In this document: piece after piece, positions 17,754 to 26,802 of the stretch | Layout of the letters: every line of letters begins with the position of its first letter | Numbering within the stretch: the stretch's first letter is position 1 | Origin: Alphaproteobacteria bacterium | GTDB lineage: Bacteria; Pseudomonadota; Alphaproteobacteria; Caulobacterales; Aquidulcibacteraceae | Length of the DNA: 64,000 nucleotides | Direction of reading: 5' to 3' | NCBI GenBank assembly: GCA_018969015.1 | Contig: JAGWZE010000003.1 | Coordinates: forward strand, 116,407 to 180,406 | The notes under the pieces: model-generated | The model's database searches: none | Told to the model about the DNA's origin: nothing | The model's input: only the letters and a program-made list of their open reading frames with translations | Program-made: the position numbers and the translations under genes

Positions 17754-18203
17754 CTATCGGCAGTCGATCGCCCACACGTCATAGACCGGATGCTCGAGCG
17801 CGTTGAGCGCCGGGCTCGATCCGAACACCCAGCCGGAGAAGATGCGCGTCGGCTTCGGGGGCTCCGCGCCCTTCTTGGGCAGCGGCGTGTCCGTCACTTC
17901 CATGAAGACCGCGGTTTCGGGCGCCTCTTCGGCGGCGGACTTCTCGCAGGCGCGCACGGTGACGTCGAGCGTGTGGAACTTCGAGGTCTTGCCCACGGCC
18001 GCCTGGAAATCGCGATACTGCCCTGTGACCTTGTCGAGCCCGCGCAGGATCGCGACGGAGCCGGGCGTGCCGCCGAGCCGCGGCGTCGGCGCGGCCGTGG
18101 GCGGGGGCGTCGGCGGCAGCGGCGGCGCGGCGCTCTGCGCGACGGCGACGCCCGCGACGGCCAGACCAAATCCAACGGACAGGGCAAGAAAAACAGCGCG
18201 CAT
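17754..18203 (-). CDS. DUF2155 family exported protein
   Basis: The 149-residue protein has a signal peptide (MRAVFLALSVGFGLAVAGVAVAQ) and a Pro-rich linker. A DUF2155 domain of about 95 residues follows, with KVTGQ, DVTVRACEKS, FMEVTD, FSGWVFGSSPALNALEHPVYDVW. DUF2155 proteins are found mainly in alphaproteobacteria, usually beside the complex I NDUFA12-like gene and near aat; their function is not known. The ATG shares one base with the mlaD stop (TGATG), so translation is probably coupled to mlaD. Confidence 0.88.
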   Translation of the reverse strand: MRAVFLALSVGFGLAVAGVAVAQSAAPPLPPTPPPTAAPTPRLGGTPGSVAILRGLDKVTGQYRDFQAAVGKTSKFHTLDVTVRACEKSAAEEAPETAVFMEVTDTPLPKKGAEPPKPTRIFSGWVFGSSPALNALEHPVYDVWAIDCR

Positions 18204-18688
18204 CAGGGCGTCGTGCCGTCCGATTGGGTCTGTTTTTGGGCGCCGCCGCCCTGGTTTGCGAAGCTCGCGAACAGGGTGATCAGGTCGACCGACCCTTGCG
18301 TGTTCTCGAACTGGCCGCCGGCCGGCAGCATATCGGCGGACCCGCCCGGCTCGATCGAGACGTAGGCGCCGCCGAGCAGGCCGTCCGAAGCGATCTTGGC
18401 CGTCGAATCGGTCGGCACCTTCACCTTCGGGTCCAGCGCCACCGTGACTTTCGCGCGGTAGTCCGTCGGGTCGAGCGTGACGTCCGCCACCGCGCCCACC
18501 TTCACGCCGGACATGCGCACGTCGGAGCCGACGGCGACACCGTCCACGCGGTCGAACGAGCCGACGATTCTGTAGCCGCCGCCGCCCTCGCCTTCGCCGG
18601 CGCGCGCGACAGCGAACGCCAGAAAGCCGATCGCGACCACGGCGACGATCGCGCCGACCAGGGTTTCGGCGGTGTCTTCGCGGGCCAT
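18203..18688 (-). CDS. mlaD: MlaD-like MCE-domain lipid transport protein
   Basis: MlaD is the periplasmic lipid-binding subunit of the Mla system, which moves phospholipid between the outer and inner membranes. The 161-residue product has one N-terminal membrane segment (VGAIVAVVAIGFLAFAVARA) and an MCE domain (YRIVGSFDRVDGVAVGSDVR; VTLDPTDYRAKVTVALD; SDGLLGGAYVSIEPGG). The C-terminal tail is Gln/Ser-rich and disordered. ATG 18688 is chosen because it opens the membrane segment; the longer frame overlaps the upstream gene. The MlaE and MlaF homologues lie 39 kb away at 57011-58563. Confidence 0.92.
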   Translation of the reverse strand: MAREDTAETLVGAIVAVVAIGFLAFAVARAGEGEGGGGYRIVGSFDRVDGVAVGSDVRMSGVKVGAVADVTLDPTDYRAKVTVALDPKVKVPTDSTAKIASDGLLGGAYVSIEPGGSADMLPAGGQFENTQGSVDLITLFASFANQGGGAQKQTQSDGTTP

Positions 18689-18690
18689 GC

Positions 18691-19086
18691 TTACGACTCC
18701 GGTGTCCAGGCCTGATAGTCGCCCGTCGCTTTCTGGCGGTGGCCGCCGCGATCGAGCGAGCCCTGCGGACGATACGCGCCGACCGTGCCCGTCAGATTGG
18801 GCTGGTGCGGCTTTTCCCACGCTTTCGTCTTGAAGGGCGCCACCGTCGGCGGGACTTCGAACGTGTGGTGGAGCCAGCCGTGCCAATCGGCCGGCACACG
18901 CGAGGCCTCGGCGACGCCGTTGTAGATCACCCACCGACGCGGACGGCCATCGAGGCTCGCCTTGCGCTCCTGGAAGTAGCGGTTGCCCTGCTCGTCCTCG
19001 CCGACGAGCCTGCCGCGGCGGCCGATGTCATAGAGCGCGCCCAGCGTTGCGCCGTTCCACCAGGTGAAGATTCGCTTGAGGATCAT
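18691..19086 (-). CDS. NDUFA12-like accessory subunit of NADH:ubiquinone oxidoreductase
   Basis: The 131-residue protein matches the B17.2/NDUFA12 family: an N-terminal helix (MILKRIFTWWNGATLGALYD), then GEDEQGNRYFQER, RRWVIYNG and VPADWHGWLHHTFEVPP. In mitochondria and alphaproteobacteria this small subunit belongs to complex I and helps join its arms. The family is essentially restricted to alphaproteobacteria and mitochondria, which supports the taxonomic call. It heads a minus-strand trio with mlaD (two bases on) and DUF2155. Confidence 0.94.
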   Translation of the reverse strand: MILKRIFTWWNGATLGALYDIGRRGRLVGEDEQGNRYFQERKASLDGRPRRWVIYNGVAEASRVPADWHGWLHHTFEVPPTVAPFKTKAWEKPHQPNLTGTVGAYRPQGSLDRGGHRQKATGDYQAWTPES

Positions 19087-19271
19087 GTGCGGGAAAGCGC
19101 CCCAGTTAGCGGCGTGAAAAGCGGGCGGACTATGCCCCGCGTCGGCGCGGAAATAAAGGCGGCCGGCGCCGCAGGCGACCTCGACATCTAGTAGTCCACC
19201 GTTTTTGAGGCGCGAGATGTTGATCCTGGCGCGCGGACCGGCCTAGCCTCGGACGCCGCAAGGAGCACGCC

Positions 19272-22040
19272 ATGAGTCGGGAACTGGCCGAACACGTCGT
19301 CGAACGCTGGGATGCAGACGAGACGATCCGCGTGCGCGCGCCATCCGACTGGACGGAAACGGCCTGCGCGGCTGCCCTCGAAGCCGGACTGGCGGCGCTC
19401 GTGGACGACGATCTCGCCTGCCTCGAAACCGGCGCGACGCTGATCGCCGGCGAACTGGCCGACTGGGCGGATGATCCCGACATGGCGCCTGCTCTCGCCG
19501 CGGCGCTGCTCGCGCGCCAGGTCGCGCTCGACCCGGCGGTCGCCTCGGCGGCGCGGGGCTGTGGCGCGCCATTCTCGGCGCGGCTCCTGGTTTGGCCGGA
19601 AGACGGCGACGCGTTCGAGACCGTGATGGAGGGCGCGGCCGCCCTGCGCGGCGGCGCAAGGCTCGGCGTCCTTGGCCCCATCCCTGCAGCCGCGCTGCAG
19701 GCGCTCGACGCCGCAGCCCGGCTCGCCCGGCCGCTCGCGGCCGGCGCCTCCGTGCTGGTCAGCGGCGACGCCGACGCGCTGGGCGCCGAGCGCGCACGCG
19801 CCGCGGCCCAGGCCGGCGCCCGCCGCATCGACGACGCACTTTCCGCCGCCCAGGGCGCCGCCAGCGGCGCCGAAGCCCGCACCGCCGCCGCCGAGGCGCG
19901 CCGTCGCGGCGCACTCGACCGTGACGCCGGCGCGGCCCTGCGCGGCGCCTATTCGGGCCGCGACTCCTACGCCGCGGCCGTCGATCGCGCCGCGCCCGGC
20001 GGCGGCGCCGTCGCCGCCAGCGCCTATGATGGACAAGCCCACCGACGCACGCGCGGCGATGCGCCCGTCGATCCCAGCGGCGCCTTCGTGGGCCAGGGCC
20101 ACGGGCTCGGCGGCGCGGTGAACGTTGCGGCCTTCGTCTCGGAGGCCGGCGTCGACGTGGATGGCGTCGAGGCCGCCACGCGCCTGCTCGTGCGCGCGCT
20201 CGACGGCGCGGCCGACCGCTTCAGCGCAACCGGCCCGCGGCGGCTCGCCGTGCGGCTGATGGGACTTGCCGATGCGCTGATGCGCCTGGGCCTTGCCTAT
20301 GACAGCGACGCCGGCCGCGCCGCGGCGTCGGGTCTCGCCGCGCTCGTCACCGCGGCGTCCGCTGCGGAGAGCGCGCGCCTTGCTGGGGCGAAAGGCGCCT
20401 GTCCGACATGGTCGACGTCACGCCGCCATCAGGAAGCGCGCCTGCGCCAGATGCGCGATCACGCGGCGCGCGGCGGCACGCCGGCGCATCGCCGCGCGGC
20501 GGCGGTGTTCGCCGAGGCGCTCGGCAAAGGGCGCGCGCTGCGTCATGCGAGCCTGACGGCGATCGCACCCGATCTTGCCTTGCGCAGCCTGCTCGACGCG
20601 GCGGACGGCGTCGCCCCCGCGGCGCCGCTTCTCGACCAGACCGCGCCTGGCGCGCGCCTCACCCCGCGCGCGGTGACGGCGATGCGCGCGCTCGGCTACG
20701 ACGATGACGCGATCGCCACACTGGCGCTCGAAACGCAGGGCCGCCGCACGCTCGCGGGCGCGCCGCGCGTGTCCCTCGACACGCTGGCGCGACGGGGCCT
20801 GAGCGCCGCGAGCCTGGATGCGCTCGAAGCCGCGCTCGCGGACGCCTACACGCTCGACGGCGCGGCCCATCCCGCCGTGCTCGGCGAAAGCTACTGCGCC
20901 GAGGCGCTCGGCGTGTCCGCCGAGGACGTGCGCAAAAGCGGACTTCTTCGCGCGCTCGGTTTCGGTCCGGACGACATCGCCGCGGCGCAGGCGTTCTGCT
21001 TCGGCGTGGCGACGCTGGCGGACGCCGCCGGCGTCAAGGCCGAACACCGCGCCGTGCTGCGCGATGCGATCGCGCTCGACGGCGTCGCGCAGACGGCGAT
21101 GGCGGAGGCGGTCGCGCCCTTCGTGCTGGGCGGCGTGGCGCTGGATCTCACCGGCGCCGCACCCGAGACGCTGGCGCGCGCCGCTGCGCTGCAGCCGAGC
21201 CTGCTCGTCGTGACGCCCGCGCCGCCGCCGCCGCCCGCGGCCGAACCGGTCGCGCCGGAAGCGCCGCCGACCGCCGCCGTGCTGCAGCAGGCCGTGCGCG
21301 AACGCGTCGTCGAGCGCGTGGTGGAGCGGCCCGCCGAGCGCCGCCGCCTTCCCGATCGCCGCAAGGGCTACATCCAGAAAGCGAGCGTCGGCGGACACAA
21401 GGTCTACGTGCACACCGGCGAGTACGACGACGGCTCCGTCGGCGAGATCTTCATCGACATGCACAAGGAAGGCGCCGCCTTCCGCTCGCTGATGAACAAT
21501 TTCGCCATCGCGATCTCGATCGGCCTGCAATACGGCGTGCCGCTGGAGGAGTTCGTCGACGCCTTCGTCTTCACGCGCTTCGAGCCGTCCGGCGAAGTGC
21601 GCGGCAACGACTCGATCCGGCACGCGACGTCGATCCTCGACTACATCTTCCGCGAGCTGGCGGTGAGCTATCTCGACCGCACCGACCTCGCCCATGTCGA
21701 TCCCTTCGCCGCGCGCGCGGATGGTCTGGGCCAGGCCGCACTCGACGCCGAAGCGGCGGTGAAGTTCATCTCCAAGGGCTTCTCGCGCGGGCAGGCGCCG
21801 GACAACATCATCGTCCTGCCGTCCCGCAAGCCGACGGAGCGTGAGCGCAAGGACGGCGCCGAGGCGGGCGGCGGGTCTGGCGGCCCGTCAACGAAGGCCG
21901 CCGGCAGGGGCCAGAGCCTTCACGCGGCCCCGAGCTATCTCGGCGAGGCCTGCGCCGCCTGCGGACATTTCACCCTGCTGAAAGAAGCGTCCGGCGGGGT
22001 TGTGTGTGCGGCGTGCGGCGCCCGCCACGGAGAAGGTTAA
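19272..22040 (+). CDS. Degenerate class II ribonucleotide reductase (NrdJ)-like protein with TSCPD domain
   Basis: The 922-residue product keeps the C-terminal part of B12-dependent RNR almost intact. From about residue 690 it reads [40 protein letters not shown] and [16 protein letters not shown] (the TSCPD region), and it ends with a CxxC...CxxC ribbon (CAACGHF near 893; [11 protein letters not shown]). Residues about 280-660 align by eye with NrdJ: NVAAF for [18 protein letters not shown] for GIPYDSDEGRA, LTAIAP for TVIAP. The NPCSE catalytic segment and the PTGTI loop are missing, and the first 270 residues are Ala-rich without the catalytic barrel. I infer a catalytically dead paralogue. 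AAGGAG precedes the ATG. Its role is unknown. Confidence 0.8.
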   Translation: MSRELAEHVVERWDADETIRVRAPSDWTETACAAALEAGLAALVDDDLACLETGATLIAGELADWADDPDMAPALAAALLARQVALDPAVASAARGCGAPFSARLLVWPEDGDAFETVMEGAAALRGGARLGVLGPIPAAALQALDAAARLARPLAAGASVLVSGDADALGAERARAAAQAGARRIDDALSAAQGAASGAEARTAAAEARRRGALDRDAGAALRGAYSGRDSYAAAVDRAAPGGGAVAASAYDGQAHRRTRGDAPVDPSGAFVGQGHGLGGAVNVAAFVSEAGVDVDGVEAATRLLVRALDGAADRFSATGPRRLAVRLMGLADALMRLGLAYDSDAGRAAASGLAALVTAASAAESARLAGAKGACPTWSTSRRHQEARLRQMRDHAARGGTPAHRRAAAVFAEALGKGRALRHASLTAIAPDLALRSLLDAADGVAPAAPLLDQTAPGARLTPRAVTAMRALGYDDDAIATLALETQGRRTLAGAPRVSLDTLARRGLSAASLDALEAALADAYTLDGAAHPAVLGESYCAEALGVSAEDVRKSGLLRALGFGPDDIAAAQAFCFGVATLADAAGVKAEHRAVLRDAIALDGVAQTAMAEAVAPFVLGGVALDLTGAAPETLARAAALQPSLLVVTPAPPPPPAAEPVAPEAPPTAAVLQQAVRERVVERVVERPAERRRLPDRRKGYIQKASVGGHKVYVHTGEYDDGSVGEIFIDMHKEGAAFRSLMNNFAIAISIGLQYGVPLEEFVDAFVFTRFEPSGEVRGNDSIRHATSILDYIFRELAVSYLDRTDLAHVDPFAARADGLGQAALDAEAAVKFISKGFSRGQAPDNIIVLPSRKPTERERKDGAEAGGGSGGPSTKAAGRGQSLHAAPSYLGEACAACGHFTLLKEASGGVVCAACGARHGEG

Positions 22041-22207
22041 CGTCGGCGGCCACCAGTCAAGCGGCGCCGTCTTTACTTGTCGTGACTGCGGCCGGTAGGC
22101 GCCGATGTAGGCGGATTTGCAACGCCCCGCGGAAACCCGCAGCGCCGGTCCTCGCCTTACGTGGTTTTCACTGGCCAAGTTCTTTCGCGCACGGATAGCT
22201 CACAGGC

Positions 22208-22921
22208 ATGCATCTGGCACACCGTCCGTCCGTCTTCTGGGCCGCCGCCGTCTCGGTTCTCGCAACCGCGGCGCCGGCAAGCGCCCAGCCGGCGTTCGGG
22301 GGCGGGCGGTCCTCCGTCAGCCAGGCCGTGCCGGCGCTGAGCGGCCGCTGCGAAAGCTGCGATCTCGCCGGCACCACGCTCGTCGGCGCGCGGATGACGA
22401 GCGGCGTCTTCACGAACTCGGATTTCTCTCGCGCGCGCCTCACGCGCGTCAACGCGGCGGGCTCGGCCTTCGACAAGGCGGACTTCACCCGCGCGGATCT
22501 CTCCTTCGCCCGCCTCACCGGCGCGACCTTCCAGGACGCCCGCTTCCCGACGGCGAACCTCGCCCACGCGGACGCCAGCGCCGCCGTGCTGCGCAACGCC
22601 GATTTCACCGCGGCCGACGTCACCGGCGCCTTCTTCCAGCAGTCCAACCTCGAAGGCGCGACCTTCCGGAACGCGACGGCCACCGGGGCCCAGTTCCTGC
22701 GCGCCAATCTGCGCCGCACCGATTTCCGCAAGGCCGATCTCACCAACGCGAACCTGACGGGCGCGGACGTAACGGGCGCCGCCTTCCAGGGCGCGGTCCT
22801 CGCCGGTGCGGACCTCTCGAACCTGCGCGGCTTCTCGCCCAAGCTCCTGAAGGACGCCTGCGGCGACAAGGACACCCGCCTCCCCGCCGGCGTCTCGCTG
22901 CGCGCCTGCGCGAAGAAGTAG
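22208..22921 (+). CDS. Exported pentapeptide-repeat protein
   Basis: The 237-residue protein has a signal peptide (HRPSVFWAAAVSVLATAAPA, cleavage near ASAQ). From about residue 48 to 210 it is a run of A(D/N)LXX-type pentapeptides (NADFT, ANLRR, ADLTN, ANLTG), which fold as a right-handed quadrilateral beta helix. A CESC motif comes just before the repeats and two more Cys lie in the C-terminal cap (ACGDKD, LRACAKK), so disulfides are possible in the periplasm. Unlike Qnr/MfpA proteins it is exported, so a gyrase-protecting role is unlikely. No partner is evident. It converges on aspS. Confidence 0.88.
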   Translation: MHLAHRPSVFWAAAVSVLATAAPASAQPAFGGGRSSVSQAVPALSGRCESCDLAGTTLVGARMTSGVFTNSDFSRARLTRVNAAGSAFDKADFTRADLSFARLTGATFQDARFPTANLAHADASAAVLRNADFTAADVTGAFFQQSNLEGATFRNATATGAQFLRANLRRTDFRKADLTNANLTGADVTGAAFQGAVLAGADLSNLRGFSPKLLKDACGDKDTRLPAGVSLRACAKK

Positions 22922-22947
22922 CTGGCCCCTTAATCTTCAGTCCCGTC

Positions 22948-23042
22948 CGTCATCCTCGGCTCGCGCTTGCGCGAGACGGGGATCCAGGACGGGCAGCACC
23001 AGCCTGGATCCCCGCCACGCCTTCGGCGCGGCGAGGATGACG
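22948..23042. repeat. Palindromic intergenic repeat, family B copy 2
   Basis: CGTCATCCTCGGCTCGCG is mirrored by GCGCGGCGAGGATGACG, with inner arms GGGGATCCAGG and CCTGGATCCCCG. It is the best-preserved family B dyad, between the convergent pentapeptide-repeat gene and aspS. Confidence 0.92.
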
Positions 23043-23058
23043 AGCTGCGGATGCCCCC

Positions 23059-24867
23059 TCACCCCTTCGGCTGTTCCTGCACCACGCGCAGATGAAGTTC
23101 GCGCAGCTGCTTCGGCGTCACCTCCCCCGGCGCGTTCATCATCAAATCCTGCGCCTGCTGGTTCAGCGGGAAGACGATGACGTCGCGGATGGTGTTCACG
23201 CCGGCGAGCAGCATCACCATGCGATCGATGCCCGGCGCCGAACCGCCGTGGGGCGGCGCGCCATAGCGGAAGGCGTTCAGCATGCCGCCGAACTTCTCCT
23301 CGACGACCTCGGGGCCGTAACCCGCGATCTCGAAGGCCTTCAGCATGATTTCCGGCTTGTGGTTCCGGATCGCGCCGGACGAGAGCTCAACGCCGTTGCA
23401 GACGATGTCGTACTGGAACGCCGTGATCGCTTCGATCGTGGCGCGATCGGACGGATCGAGCTTCAAGAACGCGTCGTGGTCGAAGTTCGGCATCGAGAAC
23501 GGGTTGTGGGAGAAGTCGATCTTCTTCTCCTCCTCGTTCCACTCGTACATCGGGAAATCGACGATCCAGCAGAACTTGAACACGTCCTTCTCGACGAGGC
23601 CGAGCTCGTCGCCGAGACGGATGCGCGCCTGCCCGGCGAGCTTGGCGGCCGGGAGCTCCTGATCGCAGGCGAAGAACAGCGCATCGCCGTCGCCCACGCC
23701 CGCACGCGCCGCGAGCGTCTTTTGTAGATCGGCCGGGATGAACTTGGCGATCGGGCCTTTGCCCTCGCCGCCCTCGAACGTCACGTAGCCGAGGCCCGGC
23801 GCCTTCATGTCCTTGCGGGCCCAGTCGTTGAGCTTGTCGAAGAAGGAGCGCGGCTGCTTGGCGGCGCCTGGCGCCGGGATCGCGCGCACGACTCCGCCTT
23901 TGGAAATCACGCCCTTGAAGGCGTTGAAGGTGACGGCGTCGTTCGCGAAAATGTCCGTGACGTCGCAGATCTCGATCGGGATGCGCAAGTCCGGCTTGTC
24001 GGAGCCGTATTTCAGCATGCTGTCGCGATAGGCGATGCGCGGGAACGGCGCCGGCGTCACCGCCTTGCCGTTCGCGAACTCCTCGAACAGGCCGCCGAGC
24101 ACGGGCTCCAGCGCGGCGAACACGTCCTCCTGCGTGACGAAGCTCATCTCGAGATCGAGCTGGTAGAACTCGCCGGGGGAGCGGTCGGCGCGGGCGTCTT
24201 CGTCGCGGAAGCACGGCGCGATCTGGAAGTAGCGGTCGAAGCCCGCGACCATCAAGAGCTGCTTGAACTGCTGCGGCGCCTGCGGAAGCGCGTAGAACTT
24301 GCCCGGATGCAGGCGCGAGGGGACGAGGAAGTCGCGCGCGCCTTCAGGCGACGACGCCGTGAGGATCGGCGTCTGGAACTCGGTGAAGCCCTGCTCGATC
24401 ATCCGCCGGCGGACGGACGCAATCACCTGCGAGCGCAGGACGATGTGCTTGTGCAGCGTCTCGCGGCGCAGATCGAGGAAGCGATACTTGAGGCGGATCT
24501 CTTCCGGATAGTCCGGCTCGCCGAACACCGGCAGCGGCAGCTCCTGGGCGTCGGAGAGCACCTCGGCCGCGTCGACGCGCACCTCGATGGCGCCCGTGGG
24601 CAGCTCGGCGTTCACCGTCTCCGGCGTTCGGGCCACTACGCGCCCGTCAATCCGCACGACGCTCTCGGCGCGGACACGCTCGAGCGCGGCGAACCCGCCG
24701 CTGGTCGGCAGGATCACGAGCTGGGTGACGCCGTAATGGTCGCGCAGGTCGATGAACAGGACCCCGCCATGGTCCCGCTTGCGGTGCACCCAGCCGGACA
24801 ACCGGACGGACGCGCCGACGTGCTCGGCGCGCAGCGCGCCGCACGTATGGGACCTGTAGGCATGCAT
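23059..24867 (-). CDS. aspS: Aspartyl-tRNA synthetase
   Basis: AspRS charges tRNA-Asp; many alphaproteobacterial forms also charge tRNA-Asn as the first step of the GatCAB route, which cannot be judged here. The 602-residue product is the bacterial class II type: OB-fold anticodon domain ([20 protein letters not shown]), motif 1 region, motif 2 ([15 protein letters not shown]), the bacterial GAD insertion in the middle (about 280-420), and motif 3 ([14 protein letters not shown]). I chose ATG 24867 ([12 protein letters not shown]) with AGGAGC upstream; the extension to 24984 is not family-like. Confidence 0.96.
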   Translation of the reverse strand: MHAYRSHTCGALRAEHVGASVRLSGWVHRKRDHGGVLFIDLRDHYGVTQLVILPTSGGFAALERVRAESVVRIDGRVVARTPETVNAELPTGAIEVRVDAAEVLSDAQELPLPVFGEPDYPEEIRLKYRFLDLRRETLHKHIVLRSQVIASVRRRMIEQGFTEFQTPILTASSPEGARDFLVPSRLHPGKFYALPQAPQQFKQLLMVAGFDRYFQIAPCFRDEDARADRSPGEFYQLDLEMSFVTQEDVFAALEPVLGGLFEEFANGKAVTPAPFPRIAYRDSMLKYGSDKPDLRIPIEICDVTDIFANDAVTFNAFKGVISKGGVVRAIPAPGAAKQPRSFFDKLNDWARKDMKAPGLGYVTFEGGEGKGPIAKFIPADLQKTLAARAGVGDGDALFFACDQELPAAKLAGQARIRLGDELGLVEKDVFKFCWIVDFPMYEWNEEEKKIDFSHNPFSMPNFDHDAFLKLDPSDRATIEAITAFQYDIVCNGVELSSGAIRNHKPEIMLKAFEIAGYGPEVVEEKFGGMLNAFRYGAPPHGGSAPGIDRMVMLLAGVNTIRDVIVFPLNQQAQDLMMNAPGEVTPKQLRELHLRVVQEQPKG

Positions 24868-25013
24868 CGGAGCCGCTCCTGGGGCTTCAGGGAAGCGGGG
24901 AGAACCACACCGCACCGGCCGCGATGTCAAGTTGGGCGGTAAGCGGGGCGGCGAGGGTTTAACAGAGAAATGCGGCGCATCCATCTTCGTGTTAACGAAT
25001 TTAGGAGCGGGCG

Positions 25014-25253
25014 ATGGCGGCCGCGATTCTCACGAGCGATGGCCAGATCAGCTTGCCCCCGGCGGTGCAACAGGCGCTCGGCGTATCGGCGGGCGACCGG
25101 ATCGAGTTCGTGCGGCAGCCAAATGGTCGTTACGTCATCATGGCGTCGCCAGCGCCGGTTGTGAGGTTGAAGGGGCTTCTCGCCGACCATGGCCCCCTTG
25201 TGAGCATCAAGGAGATGAACGAGGCGAATGCCCGCGGAGCGGCGGGCGATTGA
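25014..25253 (+). CDS. AbrB/SpoVT-type antitoxin (VapB-like), orphan
   Basis: The 79-residue protein has a SpoVT-AbrB DNA-binding fold ([20 protein letters not shown], then [11 protein letters not shown] and GRYVIM). Its tail ([20 protein letters not shown]) is of the type antitoxins use to bind a toxin. GGAG precedes the ATG by about six bases. The next gene is a broken VapC toxin that overlaps its stop, so this is the antitoxin of a former type II pair. Such antitoxins usually repress their own promoter; the spacer just upstream has an AT-rich GTTAACGAATTTA stretch that could be part of it. Confidence 0.78.
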   Translation: MAAAILTSDGQISLPPAVQQALGVSAGDRIEFVRQPNGRYVIMASPAPVVRLKGLLADHGPLVSIKEMNEANARGAAGD

Positions 25254-25409
25254 TCGCTCTCGATGCGGACGCTCTCGTCCGCCTCCTTGTCCAAGACCGA
25301 CTTCGCTGACGCGCTTTTCGCATGCGCAGGCGAAATCGCCGGCGCGCGTGAGACGCCGACCTTCGACCAGACCGCGGCGGCGGCCTTCGGCATGCGCCTC
25401 CTGGCCTGA
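25250..25409 (+). pseudogene. VapC (PIN-domain) toxin remnant with internal deletion
   Basis: A TTG at 25250, overlapping the antitoxin stop, begins [16 protein letters not shown], the usual start of a VapC PIN domain with its first catalytic Asp. That frame stops at 25307-25309. In a neighbouring frame the DNA then reads DFADALFACAGEIAG, ETPTFDQTAAAAFGMRLLA and stops at 25409. This is the usual VapC C-terminus, including the DxxDA and TFD motifs. An intact VapC is about 130-140 residues, so roughly 75-80 middle codons have been lost and the frame shifted. No active toxin can be made. Confidence 0.75.
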
Positions 25410-25484
25410 CGGTTCCGCCGCCTGGTTTCCCTTCTCGCACGGCTTCGCTTGCCGGGGGCTTCGCCAAGGGGCAGAACGGCTCAA

Positions 25485-26633
25485 ATGCAGGTGATCACCG
25501 AGACTGAGTCGCTCCGGAGTGTCAGCGCGGCTTTCCGCGAACGGTCGTTCGTGGCCGTGGACACGGAGTTTCTGCGGGAGTCCACCTACTGGCCGAAACT
25601 CTGCCTGATCCAGGCGGCGGCCGACGGCGTCGAGGCCGTCATCGACCCCCTCGCCCCCGGAATCGACCTCACCCCGTTCTATGAAGTCCTGGCCGACAAA
25701 AACGTCCTGAAGGTCTTCCACGCCGCCCGGCAGGACCTCGAGATCTTCTTCAAGGCCATGGGCACGATGCCCGCCCCTGTGTTCGACACCCAGATCGGCG
25801 CGATGGCCTGCGGCTATGGCGAGTCGATCGCCTATGACGCCCTGGTGGCCGGCGAACTGAAGCGTCGGATCGACAAATCGCACCGCTTCACCGATTGGAG
25901 CCGCCGGCCTCTGAGCCCGGATCAGCTCGCTTACGCTCTGGCCGATGTGACGCATCTGCGTGACCTGCACCCCAAGCTCATGGGGCGGCTCGAGCGCACC
26001 GGGCGCGTCGCCTGGGTGGCCGACGAACTGGCCGGGCTCGTCGATCCCGGCATCTACGACACCGAGCCGGAGAACGCCTGGCTGCGGCTGAAACTGCGCA
26101 AGACCTCCGGGGACTACGTGCTGGCGCTGCAGGTCGCCGCCGCATGGCGCGAGCGGACCGCGCAGACGAAAGACGTACCCCGCGCCCGCGTCCTGAAGGA
26201 CGACGCCCTCTATGAGATCGCCGAACAGCGCCCGCGCAACGCCGCCGCGTTCGACCGGCTGCGCGCCGTGCCCAAAGGCTTCGGCAACTCCCGCGGCGGC
26301 CAGGAGCTCGCCGCCGCCCTCGACGCCGCCCTCTCCGACCCCGAGCGCAAGGCGCCACTCGTCGATCGTCCGGCGGGCGCCGCGCCCTCGGCCGGGCCGA
26401 CGATCGAACTCCTGAAGGTGCTGCTGCGCACCGCCGCGGAACGCCACGACGTCGCGGCCCGGCTGATCGCCTCCAGCGCCGACATCGAAGCCATCGCCAT
26501 GTCGGACGACGCCGACGTCCCGGCCCTGTCCGGCTGGCGCCGCGACCTCTTCGGCGAACACGCCCTCGCCCTGAAGAAGGGCAAACTCGCGCTCAGCCTG
26601 GAAAACGGCAAGGTCAGCGTGAAGGCGATCTGA
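25485..26633 (+). CDS. rnd: Ribonuclease D
   Basis: RNase D is a 3'-5' exonuclease that trims tRNA precursors and other stable RNAs. The 382-residue product carries the DEDD motifs: VAVDTEFLRE (Exo I, near residue 25), VFHAARQDLEIF (Exo II) and YALADVTHLRDL (Exo III, Tyr type). An HRDC domain follows the nuclease (about residues 205-290). I chose ATG 25485 (MQVITETESL), since the frame upstream overlaps the VapC remnant region and is not conserved. It converges on ppx. Confidence 0.94.
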   Translation: MQVITETESLRSVSAAFRERSFVAVDTEFLRESTYWPKLCLIQAAADGVEAVIDPLAPGIDLTPFYEVLADKNVLKVFHAARQDLEIFFKAMGTMPAPVFDTQIGAMACGYGESIAYDALVAGELKRRIDKSHRFTDWSRRPLSPDQLAYALADVTHLRDLHPKLMGRLERTGRVAWVADELAGLVDPGIYDTEPENAWLRLKLRKTSGDYVLALQVAAAWRERTAQTKDVPRARVLKDDALYEIAEQRPRNAAAFDRLRAVPKGFGNSRGGQELAAALDAALSDPERKAPLVDRPAGAAPSAGPTIELLKVLLRTAAERHDVAARLIASSADIEAIAMSDDADVPALSGWRRDLFGEHALALKKGKLALSLENGKVSVKAI

Positions 26634-26721
26634 GCCGCGGCGGAGCACAGTCCCGCGCGCCAAAGCGACCGCTCATGCACCGCCCGCTGCGAGGCGTCCG
26701 AAAACATCCGGACCCGGACGA

Positions 26722-26757
26722 AGCCCTCCCCCAGCGGGGGAGGGTTGGGAGGGGGAG
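26722..26757. repeat. GC-rich hairpin repeat, family C copy 1
   Basis: GCCCTCCCCCAGCGGGGGAG followed by GGTTGGGAGGGGGAG forms a tight hairpin (CTCCCCCAGCGGGGGAG) with a trailing G-rich block. The same sequence occurs in the tandem repeat near 63.5-63.8 kb. It lies between the convergent rnd and ppx genes. Confidence 0.85.
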
Positions 26758-26802
26758 AAGACCGGGCGCGCACATAAATTTTCTGCGCGCGGAAGCGGGC
26801 CT

